From NCBI GenBank assembly GCA_903871335.1, contig CAIQGE010000022.1:1-64000 (forward strand): a stretch of DNA of 64,000 nt, read 5' to 3'. How positions within the stretch are numbered: the first letter of the stretch is position 1; each line of letters begins with the position of its first letter. The DNA comes from an uncultured Actinomycetes bacterium (GTDB taxonomy: Bacteria; Actinomycetota; Acidimicrobiia; Acidimicrobiales; RAAP-2). Both the position numbers and the translations under genes were made by a program. Under the pieces are notes generated by a model. It was not told where the DNA came from. It worked only from the letters and a program-made list of their open reading frames with translations, and did not search any database. Shown here in pieces: positions 22,803 to 31,600 of this stretch.

Positions 22803-22809
22803 GCGCGTC

Positions 22810-23844
22810 CTAGGCCTTGAGCAGACCGAGACGTAGCAAGCTCTCGCCTGTCGCCACGATGGACTCCTCTTTCGTTCGAGGCGTCCAACCAAGAAGCTGG
22901 CGGGCCTTCTCGTTACTCGCGATCTTGGCGTGGTCGAGTTCCGGAACGATTTGTCGAAGAGGCTTGTCAAAGATGGCGGCCAGTCGAACACCGATGTTGG
23001 GAATTGATCGCCGGGGTACCCGCCGAGCGGCGTCGCCGAGGTGTTCACGCAGGACCTGTCCCATTTCCTTCATCGACAGGATGCCGTCCGCGGTCGCGAG
23101 GAAACGTTGCCCCGCCGCAACCGGAGAGTTCATGGCGAGAACGTGCGCCGTGGCAACGTCACGCACGTCGACCGCCTGCAGACTGAGGTGCGGGTAACCA
23201 GGAATGGCGCCATCCAGAATGCGACGGACGACTTCAATGGACGTCGCGAAATCCTCACTGAGCACCGGTCCGAAAATGCCCACCGGATTGATCACGGATA
23301 GCTCTAAGGCACCTCCTTCGTTCTTGATGAAATCCCACGCGGCTCGCTCGGCCAGAGTCTTGGACTTGACGTAAGGAGTGACGTCGCGTCCCGCCACGTC
23401 GGTCCAGTCATCTTCGGTAAACACTCGCGCACTCGATGGATGTCCGTAGCCCACCGCGGCGAAGGACGATGTCAGAACCACCCGCGAGACTCCCGCGTCG
23501 CGCGCCGCGCGCAAGACCCGCAGTGCACCGTCGCGAGCGGGAACGATGAGTTCATCTTCGTGCTGTGGTATCTCGAGGGGGAACGGCGACGCCACGTGCA
23601 GGACGTAGGTGGCGCCCGCCACCGCGTCACTCCAACCGCCGTCATCGGTTAAGTCCGCAGCGACAAAGGTCAGATTGTCTGTTGATGCGGCACCCGCCTT
23701 GGTGAGCGAGTTGCGAACGGACGCTTCTCGGGACAAGGAGCGAACCGTCGTACGAACCCGGTAACCCTGAGCGAGCAATTCCAAGATGCAGTGTCCGCCA
23801 ACAAAGCCGGATCCGCCGGTCACGAGGACGAGAGGTGTGGTCAT
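22810..23844 (-). CDS. Extended SDR, dihydroflavonol-4-reductase-like
   Basis: A 344-residue NAD(P)-dependent reductase. The nucleotide-binding start is VLVTGGSGFVGGHCILELLA, with an Arg in VRTTVRS favouring NADP. The catalytic residues are Ser in VVLTSSFAAVGYG and the Tyr/Lys pair in VTPYVKSKTLAERAAWDF. INPVGIFGPVLSEDF is the typical extended-SDR substrate region. Such bacterial proteins reduce aldehydes or ketones; the natural substrate is not deducible. It precedes the DUF3293 gene with a seven-base gap. Confidence 0.85.
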   Translation of the reverse strand: MTTPLVLVTGGSGFVGGHCILELLAQGYRVRTTVRSLSREASVRNSLTKAGAASTDNLTFVAADLTDDGGWSDAVAGATYVLHVASPFPLEIPQHEDELIVPARDGALRVLRAARDAGVSRVVLTSSFAAVGYGHPSSARVFTEDDWTDVAGRDVTPYVKSKTLAERAAWDFIKNEGGALELSVINPVGIFGPVLSEDFATSIEVVRRILDGAIPGYPHLSLQAVDVRDVATAHVLAMNSPVAAGQRFLATADGILSMKEMGQVLREHLGDAARRVPRRSIPNIGVRLAAIFDKPLRQIVPELDHAKIASNEKARQLLGWTPRTKEESIVATGESLLRLGLLKA

Positions 23845-23881
23845 AGGAACGTGAGCCTAGACACGGGTTCTGCGGGCGAGG

Positions 23882-24139
23882 TTACGACGGGGCGCTCGTA
23901 CCGCGACGTCGATTCGGCGGCACCGTGGTGGGCGGCACCCGTCGAGGCGGCAACTCCGCGAGGAGTCGACTCACGACGAGGGCAATGTCGTGGCTCGCGC
24001 GCTGGACGTTGTCGTCGAGCGCCGGCGACACGGAGCTCAGCGCCGCAACTTTGCGGACGAATTGTCGAGCGGCTGCTTCAACTTCCTCCGCGGTGGCTGG
24101 AGGCTCCAAGCCGCGCAAGGCGGTGATATTTCTACACAT
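23882..24139 (-). CDS. DUF2277 protein
   Basis: An 85-residue protein from the Met at 24139. The start MCRNITALRGLEPPATAEEV and the helix AAARQFVRKVAALSSVSPAL are the DUF2277 signature. The C-terminal tail is rich in Pro and Arg (RRVPPTTVPPNRRRG). Function is unknown. An upstream Met at 24169 would add ten residues without family character. Confidence 0.8.
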   Translation of the reverse strand: MCRNITALRGLEPPATAEEVEAAARQFVRKVAALSSVSPALDDNVQRASHDIALVVSRLLAELPPRRVPPTTVPPNRRRGTSAPS

Positions 24140-24198
24140 GGACACGAGGGTAGGCCCGTCGCGCGCCATCGCCTCGGCATTTTCGAGTACCCATTGTC

Positions 24199-26298
24199 CT
24201 ACTGACGTGTTGTCGATGCGGAATTCTGTTCCGTCATCAAGAACGCCGCCGTGTTCAGAGCGTTCACGAGTTCGTCGGCGTGGACGAAGAATGAACTCCC
24301 GTTGGCACCTTCTCCGTTCTCCGCCGTAGCTCGATCCATGGCGGATCGCAGATCTGGAATCACGACAGGTACCCCGGTGACGCCCTGCGTCAGTTGACCC
24401 AAACCGTCCACCATGTTGCGACAGAAGTCTCGTGTCGCGTCGCCCGAGACCAACGACGAACCTGCAGCACTTTCGAGTCGTAAGGCGTGGGTCGCACGTA
24501 CTAACCGAAGTCCCACGACCACGAGACCGCGATCGGTAAACACCGCCGAGGCGTCCGAGGATGGTTCCACGACCGCCGCACCCACCGAAGTCTGCGCCCG
24601 GTCCCAGGCCAGTCGGGCAGACCGCGACAGCCGAGCGAGCTCCTCATCACTGACGTCGCCACCTTGCACGCGGTCCAACGTCGCCGCCACGTAGTGTCCC
24701 AGTGCCTCGAACATGTTGGCAAGCGCCGCCTCTACGCCGGGCCGGGCGGGAGACGGCCAGAGGACGTAGGCGACGAGAGCGATGGCACCGCCCAGGGCAA
24801 TATCGACGAAACGATCCACCGCCGTGCCGATGGAATCATGCAGAGATGTGCTCAAGATGATGAGGACCATGCTCGTCACAAAACCAATGGCCGTCGGAAA
24901 ACTGGCCTGCCAAGTGGCGTACGCGAGCCAACCGGTCAACGCCACCAGGACCACCGTGAGTCCTTCGCCGGGGTGCAGAGTGCTCACGAGCACGGCCGCG
25001 AGTGTTGCTCCCAACAACGTGCCCACCACACGACCGACGCCACGACTCACCAAAGTTCCGTAATCCGGCTTCAAGATGGTGACCACCGCGAACGGCACCC
25101 AGTAGGAACGAGGCATTCCGGCCACGCGAGCGATCAGCAAGGACAGCGGTACCGCCACCGTCATCCGTATGGCGTGACGAAAAATGGGAGAGGCGAGCGT
25201 GAAGTTGTCGCTCAACATGTCCCACGATCGCCGTCGTTTGTCTCGCTGTGACGTGGCCGGACGAGCCGCGCGCGTACGAGCGAGTCGCCAACTCCCTGGC
25301 GTGCGCGCGTCGTCCAACCTGGCTCTCATGGCTCGCAATTGTCCGCCCACCGCGACGCATCGAGCCAGGCACTGCTGGTCGAGAATGACGTCGTCGGTGT
25401 CCCGACCCACCGCATGCCGTAATTCCCCCGTTGCGACGTCAACACGCGCAACGGCCCCGACAAGGTCCACGTCGGCGCGAGGTCGACGGAGACCGAGTGC
25501 AACCAGTGAGAGAGCAGTGGCTACTGAGGAAAGCGTGGCGTCGAGCGCCCGATCAAACTCTTCATTGACGTGTGGTTGTCGGCGGGCACGCAATCCCGCG
25601 AGCGTGGTCAGCTCGAGTCGTGCCCGCCGTGCCTGGTCGAGCACCGCTCGCAACGTCTGCACGTCGCTGCGGGCGAACAAGGCGGGCGCGTCGAACAAAC
25701 GCTCGGCCGCGTCGAGCGTGATGACAACATCCGCCGTTGACGCGTCAGGAGGCCGCCCCGTTTGATCGACGAGCGCGTCGATGGCGGCCGCAAGCCCCCA
25801 ACGCTGCGCTCGAAGGGTGGGGGGCAAACGCAAGAGAAGTAGGGCGCCCACTTCCACCAACGCACCCACCAAAACGAACAGTCCCAAGACCACCGCATCA
25901 GCGGGAGTGGCGACGAATCGGCCAAGGACGACGAAGGCGATCACGTTCTGTGTTCCAACCGTGGCTTGGGTGAGACCAAAGACGACGAGCATGCCGCTGG
26001 CGAAACACCAGACCACGAGGAAGGCCAAATGAAGAGGAACGTTGGACGCCGTGGCACTTCCCACGAAAACGGAGACCGCCATACCGACGGCGTCGGCGGT
26101 GGCCAGCGAAACGGGGATCTTTGGTGCGCTCACCAAACTCACGATCGCCACCAGGTTGGCACCGATTGCCATGGCGATGGCCGCACGAACATTGTCCAGT
26201 CCCAAGCCCGCGGCAAAGACGACCACGACGGGCAGGACGGTGATCGCACCTATGACGGGAGTCACTTGACGAAGGTCCGTACGAAAGGAACCCTTCAT
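24199..26298 (-). CDS. FUSC-family membrane protein (fusaric-acid-resistance-like)
   Basis: About 699 residues from the Met at 26298; a GTG at 26397 would give 732. Two blocks of roughly five or six membrane helices flank a soluble region. The first block starts VTPVIGAITVLPVVVVFAAG; the second block MPRSYWVPFAVVTILKPDYG, TLVSRGVGRVVGTLLGATLA is the FUSC core motif. The central and C-terminal parts are Arg/Ala-rich helices. Relatives are proton-driven efflux proteins or aluminium-activated-malate-transporter-like proteins for aromatic acids. The substrate is unknown. It is divergent from the second amino-acid ABC operon. Confidence 0.85.
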   Translation of the reverse strand: MKGSFRTDLRQVTPVIGAITVLPVVVVFAAGLGLDNVRAAIAMAIGANLVAIVSLVSAPKIPVSLATADAVGMAVSVFVGSATASNVPLHLAFLVVWCFASGMLVVFGLTQATVGTQNVIAFVVLGRFVATPADAVVLGLFVLVGALVEVGALLLLRLPPTLRAQRWGLAAAIDALVDQTGRPPDASTADVVITLDAAERLFDAPALFARSDVQTLRAVLDQARRARLELTTLAGLRARRQPHVNEEFDRALDATLSSVATALSLVALGLRRPRADVDLVGAVARVDVATGELRHAVGRDTDDVILDQQCLARCVAVGGQLRAMRARLDDARTPGSWRLARTRAARPATSQRDKRRRSWDMLSDNFTLASPIFRHAIRMTVAVPLSLLIARVAGMPRSYWVPFAVVTILKPDYGTLVSRGVGRVVGTLLGATLAAVLVSTLHPGEGLTVVLVALTGWLAYATWQASFPTAIGFVTSMVLIILSTSLHDSIGTAVDRFVDIALGGAIALVAYVLWPSPARPGVEAALANMFEALGHYVAATLDRVQGGDVSDEELARLSRSARLAWDRAQTSVGAAVVEPSSDASAVFTDRGLVVVGLRLVRATHALRLESAAGSSLVSGDATRDFCRNMVDGLGQLTQGVTGVPVVIPDLRSAMDRATAENGEGANGSSFFVHADELVNALNTAAFLMTEQNSASTTRQ

Positions 26299-26529
26299 CG
26301 CCTTCGCTACACCGACCACACCGTGCAATCTATGGTCTGGGTCGGAAATGGACACTGCCTGGGGCTGCGGGATAATTCTCGAAAACCAGATTGCCACTGC
26401 GTCGCACGAGATATGAGGCCCATCACAGGTGACGAATCTGACGACGTCCGACGACCCACAGACCTTCTCCGGATTGACGCTTCAGTCAGATTTAACGCTG
26501 CCGATACGTCACGTACCCCGGTACCCCTT

Positions 26530-26563
26530 GGGTAGTGCAAGAATCAGACACTTACCACTACCC
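26530..26563 (+). promoter_or_regulatory. Inverted repeat in the leader of the second ABC operon
   Basis: GGGTAGTG (26530-26537) is repeated as CACTACCC (26556-26563), spaced by 18 bases and ending right at the CGGAGGTG ribosome site of the binding-protein gene. It could be an operator or a leader structure controlling translation. The rest of 26299-26574 holds no gene. Confidence 0.5.
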
Positions 26564-26574
26564 GGAGGTGTTCC

Positions 26575-27498
26575 ATGCCCCTAACGTTCCGTTCCACTCT
26601 GCGTTCGGCTCTCGCCCTCGCTCTCCCGCTCGGAGCCGTTGCAGCACTCAGCTTCAACACGGCCGCTAGTGCGAGCAGCGATGGAGCATCCTGGCCCACG
26701 ATCGCCAAGCAGGCGTCCATCGCCGCCGAAGTTCCGTCCGCCATTACGAGCTCCGGCAACCTCACCGTTGCATCCGACGCCACGTACGCGCCGATGGAGT
26801 ACATCGCCAGTGACGGCAGCACGGTCGTTGGCGTCGATGTCGACTTCATGAAGGCCATCTCTCAGGTTCTTGGTCTCAAGTTGCAGATGTCCAATGTCAC
26901 CTTCGATTCGATCATCCCGAAGTTGCAGACCGGTGCCTACGACGTGGGCGCGTCATCGTTCACCGACACCAAGTCACGTGAAAAGGTCGTCAACTTCGTG
27001 AACTACTTCCAGGCGGGCGAGAGCTTCTACGAAGCCAAGGGCACGAAGGCTCTCTCCGGTACGGGTCTGACGCAGATTTGTGGTCTGACGGTGGCCGTGG
27101 AGTTGGGTACGCAAGAACAGTCCGACGCCCAGGCTGCCAACACGTTGTGCACCAAGGCGAAGAAGGCCGGGGTGACGGTTCTGACCTACAACACCCAGAC
27201 ATTGGCCAACGCGGCCGTGGCCTCGGGCAACGCCAAGATCGGTTTCGCCGACTCGGAAGTGACGAACTACATCGTCGCGTCGTCGAAGGGCACGTTCGTG
27301 AACACCGGCAAGGTGTACGGCACGGCCCCCTACGGCTTTGCTGTTGTCAAGGGTGGAGCGAACGCCAAGCTCGACAAGGCGATTCTCGACGCGACCAACT
27401 ACATCATCAAGCACGGCCAGTACGGCACGATCATCAAGTACTGGGGTCAGAGCGCCGGCAAGTTGTCCGCGGCGACCCTGAACAAGGCGATTTCGTAG
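26575..27498 (+). CDS. Family 3 extracellular solute-binding protein (amino acids)
   Basis: A 307-residue exported protein with signal peptide (LALALPLGAVAALSFNTAAS) and again no lipobox Cys. The mature part is a type II binding protein of family 3: LTVASDATYAPMEYIASDG, GVDVDFMKAISQVLGLKLQM, FDSIIPKLQTGAYDVGASSF, TDTKSREKVVNFVNYFQAGE and TVAVELGTQEQSDAQA. It has strong CGG-AGG-type ribosome binding just before the ATG and biased codon use, suggesting high expression. It heads the plus-strand operon with permease and ATPase. Ligand unknown, probably a polar amino acid. Confidence 0.9.
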   Translation: MPLTFRSTLRSALALALPLGAVAALSFNTAASASSDGASWPTIAKQASIAAEVPSAITSSGNLTVASDATYAPMEYIASDGSTVVGVDVDFMKAISQVLGLKLQMSNVTFDSIIPKLQTGAYDVGASSFTDTKSREKVVNFVNYFQAGESFYEAKGTKALSGTGLTQICGLTVAVELGTQEQSDAQAANTLCTKAKKAGVTVLTYNTQTLANAAVASGNAKIGFADSEVTNYIVASSKGTFVNTGKVYGTAPYGFAVVKGGANAKLDKAILDATNYIIKHGQYGTIIKYWGQSAGKLSAATLNKAIS

Positions 27499-27501
27499 AC
27501 C

Positions 27502-28533
27502 GTGTCGTCTGAAGTTCCCGAAGGCGCGCCGTCCACGGCGTCTTCATCTACGACTTCGACCAGCGACGAGACCTCCTCTTCTGGGGAGGTCTCGTCGCTG
27601 AAAGTCGTACCACTGCGCTCTCCCGTTCGGTACGTGTCGTGGGCCATCGCCGCCATCGTCGTCGCGATGTTCGTCCACACTTTGTTTTCCACGACCACTC
27701 GCTTTGGCCAGAACGGAACGCAGCCACGTTTTGAGTGGCACCTGATATTTCAGTACCTCTTCAATAGGGTCTTTGTCTTCGGCGCCTTTATCACCATCAT
27801 CTTGACGGCCGCCGCGATGATCGTGGGCGTCGCCCTCGGCATCGGACTGGCGTCCATGCGTCTTTCGAAGTTCGGCGTCTTCCGCGTGAGCGCGGCGCTG
27901 TACGTATGGTTCTTCCGCGGAACGCCCGTGTGGACGCAGCTGGTGTTTTGGGGAAATCTCGCGTACCTCTACCCAACGATTTCCGTGGGCTTTCCGTTCA
28001 TGCACTCATTTGAGTCGTGGTCGATGAATAGCTTCGAGACGAACTTCTTTCTCGTGGCGATTATCGCTCTCGGCCTCAACGAAGGGGCGTACATGGCGGA
28101 GATCGTGCGCGGGGGCATCCTCGTCGTCGATCACGGACAAGTAGAGGCGGCATCTTCTTTGGGCATGGGGCGAGCTCTCGCGTTTAGACGCATCATCCTT
28201 CCCCAAGCCATGCGTTCGATCATTCCTCCGACGGGCAATGAGACCATCTCGATGTTGAAAACCACCGCCCTGGTCGCACCCGTTCTCGGCGCGGTCTCGA
28301 TTTTGGGAATTAAGACCGGAGATCTCAATGAAGCGGCTCTCAATATCTACTCGTCGAACTACCACACCATCCCCGTCTTGATGGTCGCAGCGCTCTGGTA
28401 CCTGTTCTTGACCTCCATCCTGTCGGTAGCGCAGTACTTCATCGAGCGTCACTATGGAAGAGGCTTCGTCACCACGAGCCACAAGCGGGTGCGACGTTCT
28501 CTAAGGGCCACGATTCAAGAGGTTCCCCGATGA
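27502..28533 (+). CDS. Polar amino-acid ABC transporter permease
   Basis: A 343-residue permease from GTG 27502, three bases after the binding-protein stop, without its own ribosome site, so coupled translation is likely. A Ser/Thr-rich N-terminus is followed by membrane segments ([36 protein letters not shown]). The EAA loop is [20 protein letters not shown], then [20 protein letters not shown]. The long N-terminus with [11 protein letters not shown] is usual in this family, so a start after the hairpin is less likely. The hairpin at 27561-27600 lies in codons 20-33. Confidence 0.88.
   Translation: MSSEVPEGAPSTASSSTTSTSDETSSSGEVSSLKVVPLRSPVRYVSWAIAAIVVAMFVHTLFSTTTRFGQNGTQPRFEWHLIFQYLFNRVFVFGAFITIILTAAAMIVGVALGIGLASMRLSKFGVFRVSAALYVWFFRGTPVWTQLVFWGNLAYLYPTISVGFPFMHSFESWSMNSFETNFFLVAIIALGLNEGAYMAEIVRGGILVVDHGQVEAASSLGMGRALAFRRIILPQAMRSIIPPTGNETISMLKTTALVAPVLGAVSILGIKTGDLNEAALNIYSSNYHTIPVLMVAALWYLFLTSILSVAQYFIERHYGRGFVTTSHKRVRRSLRATIQEVPR
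27561..27600 (+). promoter_or_regulatory. Perfect 16-bp hairpin inside the permease start
   Basis: CAGCGACGAGACCTCC and GGAGGTCTCGTCGCTG are exact complements with an eight-base spacer. The structure lies 62 bases after the binding-protein stop and within coding sequence. As in the other ABC operon (21332-21355), it is placed to lower downstream expression or to protect the upstream message. Confidence 0.65.
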
Positions 28534-29297
28534 GTGCACCGCATTTGGTCGAGGCTCGTCAGGTCCACAAGCACTTCGGACGATTGGAAGTGCTCAAGGG
28601 CATCAATCTGACTGTCGAGCGTGGCGAGGTGACCTGTCTCCTTGGCCCGTCAGGTTCGGGGAAGAGCACCTTCCTTCGCTGCATCAATCATCTCGAGAAA
28701 ATCGACGGTGGTGAATTACTCGTGGACGGGCAGCACGTCGGATATCAGAGAAAAGGCAACAAGCTCTATGAACTGTCCGATGCCCGCATTAGTCGACACC
28801 GTGCCGAAATTGGCATGGTGTTTCAGCGATTTAACTTGTTCCCGCATCTCACGGTTTTGGAAAACATCACTCTGGCCCCGACGAAGGTCCTCAATCAAGG
28901 CTCTTCGGTGGTAGTGGCTCGTGCACTCGCACTCTTGGACCGTGTTGGACTCGCCGACAAGGCTGGTTCCTACCCGAGTCAACTGTCCGGAGGTCAACAG
29001 CAACGCGTGGCCATCGCGCGCGCGTTGTGCATGGAACCGAAACTCCTCCTCTTTGACGAACCCACGTCAGCGCTCGACCCCGAACTCGTCGGCGACGTAC
29101 TCGACGTGATGAAATCCTTGGCGAATGACGGCATGACGATGATCGTCGTCACCCACGAAATTGGCTTCGCGCGGGAAGTCGCGGATACCGCGTACTTCAT
29201 GGATCACGGTGTGATCGTCGAATCGGGCAAACCGCAGGACGTCTTGGTGAACCCCCGCACGGATCGACTCCGGGAGTTTCTCGGTCAAGTTCTCTAG
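28530..29297 (+). CDS. Polar amino-acid ABC transporter ATPase (GlnQ-like)
   Basis: A 255-residue ATPase whose start overlaps the permease stop by four bases (ATGA). Walker A is [17 protein letters not shown], the Q-loop [20 protein letters not shown], the signature [15 protein letters not shown], and Walker [17 protein letters not shown]. The switch His is in [15 protein letters not shown]. An insertion ([20 protein letters not shown]) is common in GlnQ-type proteins. It completes the second complete amino-acid import system of the window. Confidence 0.92.
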   Translation: MSAPHLVEARQVHKHFGRLEVLKGINLTVERGEVTCLLGPSGSGKSTFLRCINHLEKIDGGELLVDGQHVGYQRKGNKLYELSDARISRHRAEIGMVFQRFNLFPHLTVLENITLAPTKVLNQGSSVVVARALALLDRVGLADKAGSYPSQLSGGQQQRVAIARALCMEPKLLLFDEPTSALDPELVGDVLDVMKSLANDGMTMIVVTHEIGFAREVADTAYFMDHGVIVESGKPQDVLVNPRTDRLREFLGQVL

Positions 29298-29307
29298 GGG
29301 ACGTTCT

Positions 29308-29754
29308 TCAACCGCATTCCCGGCAGTGACCCACAATGTCGAGCGAATGCGAAAACGGCCGAAAACCTTCCCGTTCGGCAAATTGTTCGATCATTGTCGT
29401 TACCGCCTTCTCAAACGCCGGCGTCGGCGCGACGTCGATCACGTCGCCACAGCTCGTGCAAAGTAGGTGATGGTGGTGCTCGGTGAGATCCTCAGCTAAT
29501 TCAAAGCGAGCAAAGTCGTCGTTCGCGGCCACGCGACGGACCGCGCCGACCGATTGCAGGTCCACGAGATGCCGATACGCCGAACTACGAGGAATGCTCG
29601 GGAGCTGCGACTCAATGTCCGAAATGCTGACGGGTTGACCCACCCGACACAACAGATCCACGATGGCTCGACGCCCGGTGGTGTAGCGCAAATCACCCTG
29701 CCGCAAGAGCCGCTCAATGAGTTCGTGAATGTCGTTCGCACTCCGGACGGCCAC
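29308..29754 (-). CDS. zur: Fur-family regulator, probable Zur
   Basis: A 148-residue metal-sensing repressor. The winged-helix part (YTTGRRAIVDLLCRVGQPVS, SAYRHLVDLQSVGAVRR) is followed by the metal region HHHHLLCTSCGDVIDVAP and a C-terminal HCRECG, giving the structural Cys4 zinc site. The GTG at 29754 is chosen because AGGAGG stands five bases before it; the GTG two codons upstream overlaps that site. The gene is divergent from a zinc ABC operon and a palindrome lies between them, which argues for Zur rather than Fur. Confidence 0.85.
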   Translation of the reverse strand: MAVRSANDIHELIERLLRQGDLRYTTGRRAIVDLLCRVGQPVSISDIESQLPSIPRSSAYRHLVDLQSVGAVRRVAANDDFARFELAEDLTEHHHHLLCTSCGDVIDVAPTPAFEKAVTTMIEQFAEREGFRPFSHSLDIVGHCRECG

Positions 29755-29782
29755 GGGCACCTCCTACTCGGATCTCAGTTGT

Positions 29783-29801
29783 AATGAGACTGAGTCTTGT
29801 T
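29783..29801. promoter_or_regulatory. Candidate Zur operator between zur and znuA
   Basis: AATGAGACTGAGTCTTGTT has a perfect AGACT-G-AGTCT core with A-A and T-T matching at the outer ends. It is centred on 29792, 23 bases before znuA and about 38 before zur, placed to control both divergent genes. The sequence differs from the common actinobacterial Zur box, so this is inference from symmetry and position. Confidence 0.55.
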
Positions 29802-29814
29802 CTATGGTCAGCCT

Positions 29815-30765
29815 ATGCGATGCCTCCGTCCCCATCGACGATCGGTTCGCCACGTCGTGTCAGTGCTGGGAGTTCTGTCCCTGGGTGCAATGAGTTTGTC
29901 AGCCTGCGGCGCCGCGTCCTTGACGACGCCTCCCGGCGTGATTCGCGCGGTCGCGGCGGAAAACCAGTACGGCAACGTGATATCGCAGATCGGGGGTCGC
30001 TACGTCGATGTCTCGTCGGTCCTGCACAATCCGAACGCCGATCCCCACTCCTTCGAGGCCAGTACTCAGGTGGCGCAGGAAATTAGTCAGGCTTCGCTCG
30101 TCGTCCAGAACGGCCTTGGCTATGACTCCTTCATGGATGACATCGAATCGGCATCACCCAACTCGTCCCGTCACATCCTCGTCGTCCAACACGTGATCAA
30201 GGCGCCACCGACAACAACGAATCCTCACTTTTGGTACGACCTGCGCACCATGACTCTCGTCGCCCACGCGATTGCGCAACAACTCTCGACGTTGCAGCCC
30301 GAACACCGTGCCTACTTCGCTCTCCGCTTGACGAATTTCACAACGTCACTGACACACATACAAGCCATCATTCATCAATTTCGATCGACGCACGCGGCCG
30401 TGGCGGCGGCCGTGACGGAGCCCGTGGCGGACGACCTTCTCCTGGCCATGGGCTTCGCTATCAAGACTCCGGTGACGTTTCAAGACGACGTGATGAACGG
30501 TATCGATCCGGCGCCCCAAGACATCAGTCACCAGAACGCTCTCTTTGCTTCTCGAGCCGTGGAGGTGCTGTGTTACAACCAGCAAGTCATCGATCCGTTG
30601 ACGATCTCGTTCCAACACAACGCCCAATCTCACGACGTACCGATCGTCGGGGCGTACGAGACAATGCCCACACCGGGATACAACTACCAATCGTGGATGC
30701 TCGCCGAGGTGAAAGCACTTACTGCCGCGGTCGACAACCACACGTCCACGGAGCATCTCCCATGA
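29815..30765 (+). CDS. znuA: Zinc ABC transporter substrate-binding lipoprotein
   Basis: A 316-residue metal-binding lipoprotein of the ZnuA/TroA class. The signal peptide ends in a lipobox (MSLSACGAAS). Metal ligands fit His in NPNADPHSFEAS, His in TTNPHFWYDLRTM, and an acidic residue in VGAYETMPTPGYNYQSWM. There is no long His-rich loop. The Met at 29815 is used; a TTG further upstream would lie inside the operator palindrome. It heads a four-gene zinc operon, with the znuC start overlapping its stop (ATGA). Confidence 0.88.
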   Translation: MRCLRPHRRSVRHVVSVLGVLSLGAMSLSACGAASLTTPPGVIRAVAAENQYGNVISQIGGRYVDVSSVLHNPNADPHSFEASTQVAQEISQASLVVQNGLGYDSFMDDIESASPNSSRHILVVQHVIKAPPTTTNPHFWYDLRTMTLVAHAIAQQLSTLQPEHRAYFALRLTNFTTSLTHIQAIIHQFRSTHAAVAAAVTEPVADDLLLAMGFAIKTPVTFQDDVMNGIDPAPQDISHQNALFASRAVEVLCYNQQVIDPLTISFQHNAQSHDVPIVGAYETMPTPGYNYQSWMLAEVKALTAAVDNHTSTEHLP

Positions 30766-31598
30766 CGACAACACCGACTTCTCGCTCCCTCGTTCCCGTG
30801 CTCGAGGTGGATGACGTATCGGTCACTTTCGGAGGTCGAGCAGTTCTCGATCACGTGTCCTTTGAGATTGCGCCGGGAGAATTCACGGGCTTGATTGGTT
30901 CCAACGGCGTCGGTAAGACGACGTTGTTGCGGGTCATCCTGGGACTTCAAAAGACGACATCAGGAACCATCCGCGTGCTCGGTCAACCGTTACGACACCG
31001 TTCGCGATCTCTCGGATACGTGCCACAAAAGGTGATCCTCGACCCCGACGTCCCCTTACGAGCTCGTGATCTCGTGGCCCTCGGCGTGGACGCCCACCGT
31101 TTCGGACTGCGTCGCCGATCACGAGAGGACAAGGACCGAGTTGAAGAAATGCTCGACGCCGTGGACGCCCTCGGATTCGCCGACGCGCGTGTTGGTTCAC
31201 TGTCGGGAGGCGAGCAGCAGCGAGTCCTCATTGCTCACGCTCTGATCAGTCGACCGTCGCTACTGCTACTCGACGAGCCGCTCGCCAATCTTGATCCGAA
31301 GAGCGTGCAAGAAATTGTCGCCCTCCTCCATCGGGTCTCGGTCCAACACGACGTCGCGGTTCTTCTCTCCGCTCACGAGATGAACGCACTCTTGCCCGTG
31401 ATGGACCGCATTGTCTACGTCACCAATGGCAAAGCCGCGAGCGGCACCACGGAGGAAGTCGTACGGACGGACGTCCTCAGTGAGCTCTACGGACATCACG
31501 TCGACGTACTTCAGTTACACGGTCGAGTGTTGGTCGTCGCCGAGCCCAGCGCCGACACCGATCACCTCCCGAGCCACGCGACCCTTCATCTGGATTGA
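30762..31598 (+). CDS. znuC: Zinc ABC transporter ATPase
   Basis: A 278-residue ATPase. Walker A is LIGSNGVGKTTLLRVILG, the signature SLSGGEQQRVLIAHAL and Walker B LLLLDEPLANLDPKSV. The switch His lies in LLSAHEMNALLPVMDR, as usual in metal importers. The Met at 30762 overlaps the znuA stop; a long upstream extension of the frame is a shadow inside znuA. It pairs with the two permeases that follow. Confidence 0.9.
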   Translation: MTTTPTSRSLVPVLEVDDVSVTFGGRAVLDHVSFEIAPGEFTGLIGSNGVGKTTLLRVILGLQKTTSGTIRVLGQPLRHRSRSLGYVPQKVILDPDVPLRARDLVALGVDAHRFGLRRRSREDKDRVEEMLDAVDALGFADARVGSLSGGEQQRVLIAHALISRPSLLLLDEPLANLDPKSVQEIVALLHRVSVQHDVAVLLSAHEMNALLPVMDRIVYVTNGKAASGTTEEVVRTDVLSELYGHHVDVLQLHGRVLVVAEPSADTDHLPSHATLHLD

Positions 31599-31600
31599 GT

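Noticed and set aside
30231-30761. Upstream extension of znuC
   Set aside because: It lies inside znuA in another frame; the ATGA overlap gives the natural start at 30762.
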